Shown here: piece by piece, positions 25,731 through 34,644 of the stretch
How positions within the stretch are numbered: position 1 is the first letter of the stretch
Layout of the letters: each line of letters opens with the position of its first letter
DNA from: Woeseia sp037968755
Lineage (GTDB): Bacteria; Pseudomonadota; Gammaproteobacteria; Steroidobacterales; Woeseiaceae
Direction: 5' to 3'
DNA length: 64,000 bases
NCBI GenBank assembly: GCA_037968755.1
Contig: JBBKWB010000177.1
Span: 15,907 to 79,906, forward strand
The notes under the pieces: model-generated
The model's database searches: none
What the model was told of the DNA's origin: nothing
The model's input: only the letters and a program-made list of their open reading frames with translations
Program-made: the position numbers and the translations under genes

Positions 25731-25807
25731 GATGCAACCGCGCTGGCATTATTGACAGAGCCAAACAGGCAGCGCTTACAACCAAGCTTTGGTTTTCTGG
25801 ATGCCGG

Positions 25808-25942
25808 TCAGTTGACCATTTGCAGGACGCCAACAACGATCAGGTAGGCGGCTACGATGTAATTCAGCAACTTTGGCGCAATGAGAATAGCGACGCCCGC
25901 GGCGATGGACAGTATGGGTGCGAGTTCAATGTGCAGGTTCAT
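25808..25942 (-). CDS. Small DUF3096 membrane protein
   Basis: A 44-residue open frame encodes a hydrophobic protein with two transmembrane segments joined by APKLLNYIVAAYL, the core of DUF3096 proteins. The reading frame is intact from ATG (25940-25942) to TGA (25808-25810). AAGGA lies about eight bases upstream of the start as a ribosome binding site. DUF3096 proteins are short, widespread in bacteria and have no assigned function. The next 219 bases to 26161 hold no other gene that I can support. Confidence 0.75.
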   Translation of the reverse strand: MNLHIELAPILSIAAGVAILIAPKLLNYIVAAYLIVVGVLQMVN

Positions 25943-26161
25943 GGTGATGTCCTTAACAGGCTGTAGTGAACTGCATTGAAGCACAGCCGCCGACCAGGGG
26001 ATACCGGTGAGCCAGCACCGAATCGGGCAAGCTCAGCAGTCCAAGCTGCGCCGACCGCGCGCCCATGAATTTGCGGTTGCTTGTAATGCCCGAATCACGA
26101 CCCTACCATCCACAGCAACGCGTTAGTGCCTGGCCAGTCACCTGCCGGACCTGCGCTGTAA

Positions 26162-28282
26162 GTGAGATTGCTCACCTTGTTTTCCCTGAATGTTATTCGC
26201 GTAGTGTTGAGCGGCCTCGCCACCGGGCTGGTGCTGTGCGTGGCGACATGGCCGGCGGTGGCGCAAGCTGCGGTGTTACAGGGCACTGTCGAGCAGATCG
26301 CGTCGGACGACTGGCAAATCAAGCAGCTGGAGTTCGGCGTCGAGCTCACCGATGACGGGCTTCGCGGCGCGGTACGGATTGCCCGGTTGTTACTGCCTGC
26401 TGCTGATCTGGAGCTTACAGACACCCGAATTGTCTGCACCCGTATTGTCTTGTCGGGTCCCCTGATTGATTGCGATGCGGCACAGTTCAATGTCGATTTT
26501 CCCGGCAGCGGACGGCAGACAGTGGCAGGTAGTTTCACGTATCACCGGGATACCGGAGAGGTTCGCTTTCAGATCCTCGAACTGCCACTGGCCGGTGGCA
26601 CGGTCACGCTTGCCGGCACCGTCACGGACGACGACCTGGGCGTTGAGTTCGAGTCGACGGAGCTGCAACTTGAGGGTCTGCAAATTGTGGCAGCTGAATT
26701 CGGCCTGGACAGCGAAGAGTTGGCCGCAGCGGGCAGCGTGCGACTGCAGGGACGATTTAGTTCTGGTCAGGACCAGTCATTGATTGCAACCGCGGCGCTT
26801 CGCAACGTGGCACTCAGTAATGCCAGCGGTACGATCGTTACGGACGCGCTGGATGGACAATTAAAGCTCAACGCCGCGATAGCCAACGGCCGCAGCAACT
26901 TTGATGTCGACATAGCGGCCACGCAAGGGGAGGCATACATCGAGCCAGTGTATGCAAACCTCGCCGAGCATCCTGTCCGGATTCGCCTGCAGAACGCGAG
27001 CACCGTGGATAACACTGAATTTGAATTTCCCGAGTTTCGAATTGAACAAGGGGCCTTGCTGGCCATCTTCGGCAACGTTCAGGTGGTGCTGGCGACTGCA
27101 GAAGCGCCAATGAGTATCAGCGGTCGAATAGCGCTGGAGGATTCTGATGTAGCGGCGCTTTACAGCAGCGGGCTGCAGATTGCCGCCGCTGGCACCCTAT
27201 TCGGTGAGCTTGAAACAGCAGGGCGAATTTCTGGCGAAGTCGAACTGAGAAATAACGTACCGATGTCGGCGGCTATCCAGCTCGACGATATTGCCATCGA
27301 TGACACGCGTCGTCGTTTCGCGATTTACGGATTGAGCGGCAATCTGAATTGGCCAGGGCCGGACGGCGGTTTGGCCGATGTGGACCCGAGCCGACTGCGT
27401 TGGGACAGCGCCAGTGCCTACAACATTATTCTTGAAGGTGGCGAACTTCATGCGCGCATTGGTGGCGACGACGTGGAATTGCTCGCTCCACTGCGGCTAC
27501 CGACGATGGGCGGTGCGGTGCTGATCAATCGCCTGTTGATGAACGATTACGGTACGGAAAATGCGAGTGGTTTGCTGGATGCGGAGTTACTACCGATCCA
27601 GTTGGGACAACTGAGTGGTGCATTCGGCTGGCCGGCGTTTTCCGGTTCGCTGTCTGGCAAGCTGCCCTTGCTGCAATATGAGGGCAATGCAATGACAGTG
27701 GGCGGCACACTGGCTGCGCAGGCTTTTGACGGCGAGATCGCGGTCTCCAACCTCAGGCTTGAGCAGCCGTTCGGGCGGGTGCCGCGCCTGCAGGCCGACC
27801 TGCGATTGCGCAACCTGGATCTGAAACAGCTGACAGACACATTTTCCTTTGGTCTCATTCAGGGGCGGTTAAGCGGCGACGTGACAGGCTTGGAAATGGC
27901 CGCCTGGAAACCCGTTGCGATGGACCTGCACCTGTATACGCCGCCGGACGACAAGTCGCGGCACCGCATCAGTCAGCGCGCAGTCGAGAACCTGACCAGC
28001 GTTGGTGGCGGGGGAGCCGGGGCGGTGTTGTCTACCGGATTTTTGAAATTTTTTGAAGTATTCGCCTACGACAAGGTTGCGATACGCTGTGTACTGCACG
28101 CAGGCAGTTGTACGATGAGCGGTGCAGGGCGGGCCGGAGACGGGCCGCTGGGCAGCGGTTACTACATTGTCAAAGGCAGCGGCCTGCCGCGAATCGATGT
28201 TGTTGGCTACCGCCGTGAGGTAAATTGGGAACGACTGTTAAACCAGCTGGGTCAAATCAGCGGTGCGGCCGTCGTCAATTAA
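26162..28282 (+). CDS. YdbH-like AsmA-clan protein (inter-membrane lipid bridge)
   Basis: A 706-residue exported or membrane-anchored protein with an N-terminal hydrophobic segment (VVLSGLATGLVLCVATWPAVA), then repeated beta-strand modules throughout. The C-terminal part contains GLIQGRLSGDVTGLEMAAW and VENLTSVGGGGAG, resembling the YdbH/AsmA-like C-terminus. E. coli YdbH forms a hydrophobic groove that moves phospholipids to the outer membrane with YnbE. This copy is about 170 residues shorter than E. coli YdbH. It begins with GTG. A fused YnbE-YdbL-like lipoprotein gene follows 31 bases downstream, which strongly supports the assignment. Confidence 0.75.
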   Translation: MRLLTLFSLNVIRVVLSGLATGLVLCVATWPAVAQAAVLQGTVEQIASDDWQIKQLEFGVELTDDGLRGAVRIARLLLPAADLELTDTRIVCTRIVLSGPLIDCDAAQFNVDFPGSGRQTVAGSFTYHRDTGEVRFQILELPLAGGTVTLAGTVTDDDLGVEFESTELQLEGLQIVAAEFGLDSEELAAAGSVRLQGRFSSGQDQSLIATAALRNVALSNASGTIVTDALDGQLKLNAAIANGRSNFDVDIAATQGEAYIEPVYANLAEHPVRIRLQNASTVDNTEFEFPEFRIEQGALLAIFGNVQVVLATAEAPMSISGRIALEDSDVAALYSSGLQIAAAGTLFGELETAGRISGEVELRNNVPMSAAIQLDDIAIDDTRRRFAIYGLSGNLNWPGPDGGLADVDPSRLRWDSASAYNIILEGGELHARIGGDDVELLAPLRLPTMGGAVLINRLLMNDYGTENASGLLDAELLPIQLGQLSGAFGWPAFSGSLSGKLPLLQYEGNAMTVGGTLAAQAFDGEIAVSNLRLEQPFGRVPRLQADLRLRNLDLKQLTDTFSFGLIQGRLSGDVTGLEMAAWKPVAMDLHLYTPPDDKSRHRISQRAVENLTSVGGGGAGAVLSTGFLKFFEVFAYDKVAIRCVLHAGSCTMSGAGRAGDGPLGSGYYIVKGSGLPRIDVVGYRREVNWERLLNQLGQISGAAVVN

Positions 28283-28313
28283 GTGACGCGAAACGTCCTG
28301 GAGATGAAGTGAG

Positions 28314-28919
28314 ATGAACAAAGTAACTCTGACTGTGGCAGGCGTGATCGTCGTGCTGGTGGCCGCGTGCGTAACGATCAATGTCTATTTTCCGGAGGCT
28401 GCTGCGGAGCAGGCGGCGGATCGGATTATCGACAAGGTCCGTGGTGAATCCACAGAGGGCGGAGCGTCCCTGCAACCCGGCTACCGCGGTGCGGACGAAG
28501 TGCCCGTCATGCTGGCGATTGCCCAGGGCGTTAGCCGATTCTTCATCAGTGATGCCAATGCGCAGGGCGCCGTCGATTTCGATAAGCCGTCGGCGGAAAA
28601 GCAAGCATTGGAGAGTGCGCTTGCGCAACGATTTACGTCGTTGAAACCATTCTTTGATTCCGGGGCTATCGGCCTGACCGACGCCGGCCTGATTGAAATT
28701 CGTGATCGTGCGCTAGTGCCGCTAAAAGATCGCAACACCGTTGTGCAACTGGTAGCAGCACAGAACAACGACTGGAATGCGTTGTACGGCGAGATTGCCC
28801 GGGTTAACGGTCATCCTGAATGGCAGGACGAGATTCGCCGTACCTTCGCCAAACGTTGGATAGCCAAGGCGGACCCAGGGTGGTACTACCGCGAAGGCGG
28901 CACCTGGAAACAGAAATAG
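28314..28919 (+). CDS. Fused YnbE-like lipoprotein and YdbL (DUF1318) protein
   Basis: A 201-residue lipoprotein. The signal peptide ends in a lipobox VAAC with Cys19 as the lipidated residue. It is followed by VTINVYFPEAAAEQAADRII, which resembles the strand region of YnbE, and then a low-complexity linker. From about residue 95 a YdbL/DUF1318 domain runs to the end (DAGLIEIRDRALVPLKDRN, AKADPGWYYREGGTW). E. coli encodes YnbE and YdbL as separate proteins; here they are one chain. It shares an operon with the YdbH-like gene. Confidence 0.8.
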   Translation: MNKVTLTVAGVIVVLVAACVTINVYFPEAAAEQAADRIIDKVRGESTEGGASLQPGYRGADEVPVMLAIAQGVSRFFISDANAQGAVDFDKPSAEKQALESALAQRFTSLKPFFDSGAIGLTDAGLIEIRDRALVPLKDRNTVVQLVAAQNNDWNALYGEIARVNGHPEWQDEIRRTFAKRWIAKADPGWYYREGGTWKQK

Positions 28920-28931
28920 TAGCTTCTTACG

Positions 28932-28951
28932 CAGCTGACTGCGGTCAGCTG
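28932..28951. terminator. Candidate hairpin between convergent genes
   Basis: CAGCTGAC (28932-28939) and GTCAGCTG (28944-28951) form a perfect 8-bp stem with a 4-base loop. It straddles the stop of the yqaA-like gene and follows the ydbL-like gene. There is no T run, so its role as a terminator is uncertain. Confidence 0.35.
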
Positions 28952-29367
28952 GCGAGGTGCACAAGCCCGATCAACGCGGCATAACGCGCTGCTTTGCCGA
29001 TCGCAACGAGTGTCAGGAACACCCAGAAATTCACTCGCATCATGCCGGCGACGAAGGTCAGCGCGTCGCCGCCTATCGGTGCCCATGCCAGCAGCAATGA
29101 CCAAACGCCGTAACGCTGGAACCAGCGTTGCGCAGGCCCGAGGGTACTTTCTTTGAACGGAAACCAGCGGTGTTCCCTGAAGCGCAGAAAAAAGACCGCT
29201 AGCGCCCAGTTGACGGCAGATCCCAGTGTGTTGCCGATGCTGGCGGAGGCCCACAAGGCGAGTGGATCGTAGCCTTCAAGCAGTAGTCCGGCGAACAACA
29301 CCTCGGAGTACGCGGGCAGCAACGTTGCCGCAAGAAATGCGGTGAGGAACAGGCTCGCGTAGACCAT
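28945..29367 (-). CDS. yqaA: YqaA-like DedA/SNARE-associated membrane protein
   Basis: A 140-residue membrane protein with four hydrophobic segments. ASIGNTLGSAVNWALA and RYGVWSLLLAWAPIGGDALT are features of YqaA proteins, small relatives of DedA flippases. The ATG at 29365-29367 overlaps the stop of the amidotransferase gene by one base (TGATG), so this is the third gene of the amidoligase operon. The family may move lipid-linked molecules across the inner membrane. Association with a predicted amide-forming operon suggests its product or precursor is membrane linked, which is speculative. Confidence 0.85.
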   Translation of the reverse strand: MVYASLFLTAFLAATLLPAYSEVLFAGLLLEGYDPLALWASASIGNTLGSAVNWALAVFFLRFREHRWFPFKESTLGPAQRWFQRYGVWSLLLAWAPIGGDALTFVAGMMRVNFWVFLTLVAIGKAARYAALIGLVHLAS

Positions 29368-30059
29368 CAGGTCGTTGGCATCCTTTGCTCCCGATACTGG
29401 CTTGCCGCCAGCACAAGATCTGTAAACAAACGCCGCTGGCGCGAGGCGTACAACAAAAACTCGGGGTGCCATTGCACGCCGTAGAGATATCGATGCTGTT
29501 GTTGTTCGACGGCCTGAACAATGCCGTCCAGATCGCGACCGCTTATTGTCAGTCCGTCACCAACACGGTCAATGCTCTGGTTGTGCAGGCTATTGATGCG
29601 AATGTCGTCAGCGCCGAGCAAGGTTTCCAGTTTCGAGTTTTCTGCAAGGCACAAGGTCTTTAACGGAAAAATGAAGCGGCGCTTTGAGGTCTTGAGCCGG
29701 TGCTTGCGCAAGTCCTGGAACAAGCTTCCGCCCATGCGTACGTTCAGCAATTGTGCGCCACGGCAAATGCCGAGCAATGGCGTGGTATCGCGCAACGCAC
29801 AGTCAATAATGGCGGCTTCGAACTGATCGCGTTCGGGATCATAGTTGCCAATGATTTCCGCTTCAGCTTTGTACAGCGCGGGTTCGACATCGTGGCCGCC
29901 CGAAATGATCACGCCGTCAAGCTCGGCAGTATCCACTTCGTCGCCGGGGCGCAGCTGGCGTGGCCGGCCGCCTGCCAGCCATACTCCAAGCTGAATACAT
30001 GCGCGCGGTCCGAAGGCACCGCGACGCGGGCCGGTAATGCCTATAAGTGGCCGGCTCAT
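29367..30059 (-). CDS. Class I glutamine amidotransferase-like hydrolase (PuuD-type, peptidase C26)
   Basis: A 230-residue protein with the C26 catalytic set: nucleophile Cys99 in LLGICRGAQLL and His198-x-Glu200 in GVQWHPEF; ISGGHDVEP (52-60) is the oxyanion region. The family hydrolyses gamma-glutamyl amides, as PuuD does with gamma-glutamyl-GABA. It overlaps the amidoligase stop (ATGA) and precedes the yqaA-like gene. Paired with an amidoligase, it most likely trims or breaks the amide formed by that enzyme or supplies ammonia to it. Confidence 0.88.
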   Translation of the reverse strand: MSRPLIGITGPRRGAFGPRACIQLGVWLAGGRPRQLRPGDEVDTAELDGVIISGGHDVEPALYKAEAEIIGNYDPERDQFEAAIIDCALRDTTPLLGICRGAQLLNVRMGGSLFQDLRKHRLKTSKRRFIFPLKTLCLAENSKLETLLGADDIRINSLHNQSIDRVGDGLTISGRDLDGIVQAVEQQQHRYLYGVQWHPEFLLYASRQRRLFTDLVLAASQYREQRMPTT

Positions 30060-31084
30060 GCGGGCGCTGGCAGGTCGAGCTCCCTGGCAACCTCATCGGC
30101 CCAGTTTTCCAACAGGTGGCCAACAGGCTCGTCGAGCCAGGCCGAGTACTTCCCACAAAGGTCGTCAAGGCGCGCCCGGTCGCAGGCCAGTTTTTCTACC
30201 TGCAGCCAATCTTGCCAGGCTAGGTGCACACCCCAGTCCGGACGATCAATCTCGCAGTTCGGCAGGCGATAATGCAGCGTGGGGCGCGGCTTGACGCGCG
30301 GGTCGTCCACCACTGCACGCAGCCGTGCTTTGTCGAGGTGCAGGAACAGCGGCAGCATGTCCAGCGCCCGGTTGCGGCTCGGGCTGTCGGCAAGGTAATC
30401 GTCAATCAGTGCGGCCTGCTCCGGCTGGTAATTCGGGTCGACGACTTTGCGAACGTATTTGTCGGGAAATGCGGCGCTGAAGCCCGTTAACCTGCGGGTC
30501 AGATCGACATCGGTGCGCAACGCGAGCCAGTCGTAAAGGCAGAAAAAGGCTTTCAGGTACGCGGCAACGGTCTTCGTCTCAAGACTTGGTAATTCCGGAT
30601 TGAACTGCATGCCAAAGGCATAGGTCAGACCAGCACCGGATCCCTTCGCTCCGGCAGCGCGCAGTCGCGCGATCAATGCCTGAATGTCATGAAGTCGTGC
30701 CATGGGTAACGGCGGACTGACGACCTCGACCGGCACAATTGCTTCTGCGCCTTTGCGCAACACGCCTTCGGCAACGTCGTTGAGCATGCCCAGCAATTCA
30801 TCGTTCGCCGAATCTTCGCGGCCCAGTTCCTTCAGGTAGGCGTAGTCGAGTTCAATGCCCCAGTCACCTGCCAGGTCGCCACTGACCTTGTGTTCGTAGG
30901 GCGTTTCGATGCTTATTTTGCCATCGAAATAGTCAGCGACAACGCGACTGACGTCAGCGACGGCAAGACCAATCATCTCCAGTTCAACGCCGATGCGTCG
31001 CGGTTGCCCGTCGACGGTATTTGTCACAGGCGGCATTGGCGCAGTCCAATGCTCGAAATCCGGATTTTCGCGATCGCTGCTCAT
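30056..31084 (-). CDS. Amidoligase family protein (glutamine synthetase-like COOH-NH2 ligase)
   Basis: A 342-residue protein of the amidoligase family. RRIGVELEMIGLAV near residue 28 is the strand with the metal-binding Glu pair. EAIVPVEVVSPPLPM near residue 117 and YAFGMQFNPELPS near residue 152 are the next metal- and ATP-binding elements of the glutamine-synthetase-like fold. These enzymes join a carboxyl and an amino group using ATP. The ATG at 31084 follows the upstream promoter gap. It leads the operon with the C26 amidotransferase and YqaA-like protein, an association described for this family. The substrates are unknown. Confidence 0.87.
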   Translation of the reverse strand: MSSDRENPDFEHWTAPMPPVTNTVDGQPRRIGVELEMIGLAVADVSRVVADYFDGKISIETPYEHKVSGDLAGDWGIELDYAYLKELGREDSANDELLGMLNDVAEGVLRKGAEAIVPVEVVSPPLPMARLHDIQALIARLRAAGAKGSGAGLTYAFGMQFNPELPSLETKTVAAYLKAFFCLYDWLALRTDVDLTRRLTGFSAAFPDKYVRKVVDPNYQPEQAALIDDYLADSPSRNRALDMLPLFLHLDKARLRAVVDDPRVKPRPTLHYRLPNCEIDRPDWGVHLAWQDWLQVEKLACDRARLDDLCGKYSAWLDEPVGHLLENWADEVARELDLPAPA

Positions 31085-31212
31085 TGTGACCGACACTAGC
31101 AGATGGCCAGTTGCGCCGCGACTCAGCGCGCTTTGCAACGAACAAGGTCCACGGCATGCCGGTTGTTGTTACTATCCAGTCTCCCGAAGCCAAGATGCGA
31201 TAGACGCGACCT

Positions 31213-32313
31213 ATGAGCAGCACCACTAGCAGCACCAGGCGAATGAACAGTGTGAGCCGCTGGTTCCGGCAACAGCTGGATAACCCGCAGGTTGTCACGC
31301 TGACGCTTGCGTTGCTGAGCCTCGGCTTCGCTATATACCTGTTTGGCAACATGCTGGCGCCAGTGCTTGCCGCCATCGTTATTGCTTACCTGCTGCAAGG
31401 ACTGGTCGCACGACTGTTGTCATTCGGCCTGCCGCACATCGCGAGTGTGTTGCTGGTATTCATTACTTTCATCGCGTTCGTGGCATTGATGCTGTTTGGC
31501 TTGCTGCCGCCACTTATACGCCAGCTGACACGCCTCGTCGGCCAGGTGCCGCAGATTCTTGAGCGTGCGCAGACCTTGCTCATGCAATTACCAAAGCAAT
31601 ATCCGAATTTTCTCTCCGAAGCGCAGATCCAGGAATTCATCGCCGGGCTGGGTTCGGAGTTCATTCGCCTGGGACAGCCGGTACTGTCGTATTCCATGAC
31701 GTCGCTGGTCGCACTTTTGACCGTTATTGTTTACGTGGTGCTTGTACCGTTGCTGGTGTTCTTCATGATTCGCGACAAGAGTCGCATACTGAACTGGCTT
31801 GCCGAGTTTCTGCCAAGCGAGCGACAGCTTGCGGGTACTGTCTGGCAAGAAGTGGACGCGCAGATTGGCAATTACGTGCGCGGTAAATTCTGGGAGATCA
31901 TGTTGGTCGGAGTAGTAACCTTCGCCGTGTTCTCGCTGCTTGGGTTGCAATTCGCGCTGTTGCTGGGTGTATTAACCGGGCTCTCTGTGCTCATACCCTA
32001 TGTCGGTGCTGCTGCGGTTACAGTGCCGGTAGCGCTTGTGGCACTGGCGCAGTGGGGTCCAACTGCCGATTTCTATTACGCGCTGCTGGCCTACGGCATC
32101 ATCCAGGCATTGGATGGCAACTTGCTGGCGCCATTATTGTTTAGCGAAGTTGTTAACCTGCACCCGGTCGCAATCATCGTTGCCATCCTGTTCTTCGGTG
32201 GCATCTGGGGTTTTTGGGGTGTGTTCTTTGCTATCCCGCTGGCGACGCTAATCCAGGCTGTACTCGGTGCGTGGCCGGATGCACCGCCCGCAACCCTGGA
32301 CGATGTTAGTTAA
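31213..32313 (+). CDS. AI-2E family transporter (PerM-like)
   Basis: A 366-residue membrane protein with about eight hydrophobic segments. It has the family features YVVLVPLLVFFMIRDKSR mid-protein, GLLTGLSVLIPYVGA-like sequence (VLTGLSVLIPYVGAAAVTVP) and IIQALDGNLLAPLLFSEVVN near the C-terminus. Relatives export autoinducer-2 or move sodium/protons, and most are uncharacterised; no lux genes are here. An internal ATG at residue 11 is an alternative start. It is monocistronic and converges on yhiN. Confidence 0.9.
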   Translation: MSSTTSSTRRMNSVSRWFRQQLDNPQVVTLTLALLSLGFAIYLFGNMLAPVLAAIVIAYLLQGLVARLLSFGLPHIASVLLVFITFIAFVALMLFGLLPPLIRQLTRLVGQVPQILERAQTLLMQLPKQYPNFLSEAQIQEFIAGLGSEFIRLGQPVLSYSMTSLVALLTVIVYVVLVPLLVFFMIRDKSRILNWLAEFLPSERQLAGTVWQEVDAQIGNYVRGKFWEIMLVGVVTFAVFSLLGLQFALLLGVLTGLSVLIPYVGAAAVTVPVALVALAQWGPTADFYYALLAYGIIQALDGNLLAPLLFSEVVNLHPVAIIVAILFFGGIWGFWGVFFAIPLATLIQAVLGAWPDAPPATLDDVS

Positions 32314-32327
32314 GCAATACGCCTGAC

Positions 32328-33512
32328 TCAAACAGCCAGCCCGGCGGCGTGCCCTGAAGCCCATGCCCACTGGAAGTTAAAACCGCCCAGGTGGCCGGTA
32401 ACATCGACAACTTCGCCGATGCAAAACAGGCCCGGCTGGCTGCGTGCCTCCATGGTCTTTGACGACAGCTCGGTCGTGGCGACGCCACCAAGAGTCACTT
32501 CTGCGGTGCGGTAACCCTCGGTTGCCGCGGGCTTCAGTTGCCAGTCGTGCAGTGCTCCGGCGATGTCGGTCAGGGCACGGTTGCTGAGTTCACCGACAGG
32601 CTTATCCGCATCAGCAGGCCACAGCAAATTCTGCAATTCCAGTACCAACGCTCGCGGCAGGACCTCGCCGAGTACTGTGCGTAACAATGATCGTGGTTGT
32701 GCTGCCTTGGCGGCCAGCAAGAGACTCTCGGCATCGCTGCTTGGCAACAGGTCGCAGCTCAGTGTCGCGCCTGGCTCCCAGAAACTGGAGATTTGCAGCG
32801 CGGCGGGGCCGCTAAGGCCGCGATGGGTGAAAAGGATGCTTTCGGAGAACGACGTGCCGGGGACACCCAGTTTTGCGGCCGTGCTTACACCTGATATCCG
32901 CCCAAGGCGTTCCTGCATCGGGCCGGTAAACGTGAAGGGTACGAGCCCTGCACGTGTCGGGATGACCTGTAACGCGAATTGTTCTGCGAGGCGGAAACCG
33001 AAATCCGACGCCCCCATCTTCGGGATCGACAGGCCGCCGGTGGCTATGACCAGCGCCGCTGCTGAGAACTCACCCAGGTTCGTATGCACGGTGTAGGCGC
33101 CTGTAGCCGCGACCTCATCGATAGCGCAATGCGTGCGAATCTCGACGCCGGCCTGTGCACATTCGGTGAGCAGCATTGCGACGATCTGTTTTGATGATTC
33201 GTCGCAGAATAGTTGTCCCAGGGTTTTCTCGTGCCAGGCAATACTGTGCTTGTCCACCAGCGAAATAAAATCCCATTGCGTATAACGACTCAACGCCGAA
33301 ATGCAGAAATTGGGATTCGCAGACAGGAAATTATCCGGCTCGCAATACAGGTTCGTGAAATTGCAGCGCCCGCCGCCGGACATAAGGATCTTCTTACCAA
33401 CCCTGTTAGAACCTTCCAGAACCAGAACGCGGCGACCACGCTGACCGGCCGTGATCGCACACATCAGCCCGGCCGCGCCGCCGCCCAATACTATTACGTC
33501 AAACTGATTCAT
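32328..33512 (-). CDS. yhiN: YhiN/HI0933 family FAD-dependent oxidoreductase
   Basis: A 394-residue flavoprotein. The N-terminal VIVLGGGAAGLMCAITAGQR binds FAD; KKILMSGGGRCNFTN at about residues 40-54 is the family signature. VIATGGLSIPKMGASDFG and C-terminal CIGEVVDVTGHLGGFNFQWA complete the pattern. Members are related to BaiN bile-acid reductase and to aminoacetone-oxidase annotations, but most have no proven substrate. It is cytoplasmic, with no signal peptide, and lies 50 bases upstream of the cyclase gene stop region without overlap. Confidence 0.92.
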   Translation of the reverse strand: MNQFDVIVLGGGAAGLMCAITAGQRGRRVLVLEGSNRVGKKILMSGGGRCNFTNLYCEPDNFLSANPNFCISALSRYTQWDFISLVDKHSIAWHEKTLGQLFCDESSKQIVAMLLTECAQAGVEIRTHCAIDEVAATGAYTVHTNLGEFSAAALVIATGGLSIPKMGASDFGFRLAEQFALQVIPTRAGLVPFTFTGPMQERLGRISGVSTAAKLGVPGTSFSESILFTHRGLSGPAALQISSFWEPGATLSCDLLPSSDAESLLLAAKAAQPRSLLRTVLGEVLPRALVLELQNLLWPADADKPVGELSNRALTDIAGALHDWQLKPAATEGYRTAEVTLGGVATTELSSKTMEARSQPGLFCIGEVVDVTGHLGGFNFQWAWASGHAAGLAV

Positions 33513-33562
33513 ACGCTGGCAAGCGTTCGCGTTGGCATTGCGACCTGGTGTACTGAATACAA

Positions 33563-34555
33563 CTAGAAAGTCGCAGTCGGATTGACGGGCGAGCCCGTCG
33601 CGCCATCAACCGGCAACGGCGCAAACTGCAGCATGAATGTCAGTCGATCCAGCCTATTTGCCTCTAGGCTAAGCGCTTCCAGATCAAGCGCGTCGAGTAT
33701 CGGCATGCCCATAGCAACGATGGCCAATGAGTGAAATGGAAATGCGGAATCCTCCACTGCGGAGGGCAATGCGTCGAGGGTGGCATCAGAACCTACAATT
33801 GCCACGTCGCGAGCCTTGAGGAAAGTCGCCACGTCAGGATGCACGCCAGCAATACCCTGCATTGGGTCCCACGGTCCCAAGGCATCGCGCCGTGCCCAGT
33901 GGCCGGTATAGAACAGCACGGCATCACCGGCGCGAATACGTATTTCGTTTTCGTCTTCCCAGCGTTGGACAAGCTGCGCATCGATAATGTCGTTGTTGTC
34001 CAGCCACTTTTTTCCTAACAACGCCGGGATATTTACAAGGACACCGCGCGTCAGCACGCCATGCTTCATGTTCAGAACGGAGTTGACTGCGGCGCCTTGC
34101 GGGCTCACCTGCTCTTGCGAGTAGCCGTTATACATTTTGCCGTCATAGAAAATATGCGCAAGCGCATCAATGTGGCTATGGGCAAAGCCGTGGTGGCTGA
34201 CAGCAATTCTGTCTGCGCCAAAGCCTGAAACGTAGGGCGCGCCATCGGCCACTTTCGTACCAACACCGAGCATCGTGTGGCTGTACGGCGAGTTGTTGTC
34301 GACTGCCGCTGATTTTTCAGCGGTGCGGGCCAGCGACACAGAGACGCCGGCACGAACTTCGGCCGCGGCTGCGCGCCTTACTGCGGGAGTGATCAGGTTG
34401 AGTGTGCCGAGTTGGTCGGTGTCGCCCCAGCGTTTCCAGTTAGAAACAGACTGCATTAACTGCCGAAACTCGTCGGCCGTAATCTGCCGGGGCGTGCTGG
34501 CTGATGCGTTCGTAAGGCAAGTAAGCAGGATCAGCGCAATCCAGGTTTGTTTCAT
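33563..34555 (-). CDS. Exported cyclase family (kynurenine-formamidase-like) hydrolase
   Basis: A 330-residue protein with a signal peptide (ALILLTCLTNASAS). The metal site resembles that of the cyclase/KynB family: HHGFAHSHIDALAHIF corresponds to HxGTHxDxPxH with HSHID supplying ligands. A later YTGHWARRDALGPWDPM region is typical of the larger exported members. The N-terminus WGDTDQLGTLNLIT is also a family feature. ATG at 34553-34555 is used; the frame continues upstream into HPt pseudogene sequence. The substrate is unknown. Confidence 0.88.
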   Translation of the reverse strand: MKQTWIALILLTCLTNASASTPRQITADEFRQLMQSVSNWKRWGDTDQLGTLNLITPAVRRAAAAEVRAGVSVSLARTAEKSAAVDNNSPYSHTMLGVGTKVADGAPYVSGFGADRIAVSHHGFAHSHIDALAHIFYDGKMYNGYSQEQVSPQGAAVNSVLNMKHGVLTRGVLVNIPALLGKKWLDNNDIIDAQLVQRWEDENEIRIRAGDAVLFYTGHWARRDALGPWDPMQGIAGVHPDVATFLKARDVAIVGSDATLDALPSAVEDSAFPFHSLAIVAMGMPILDALDLEALSLEANRLDRLTFMLQFAPLPVDGATGSPVNPTATF

Positions 34556-34644
34556 CGCGGTCTCCACAGGGTGCTGGTGGCGGGCATTCCGTGGGAGTCT
34601 ACCAGTTGAAAGGCTGGCGATTGGCCTGCGTGCGGGTGACGTTT

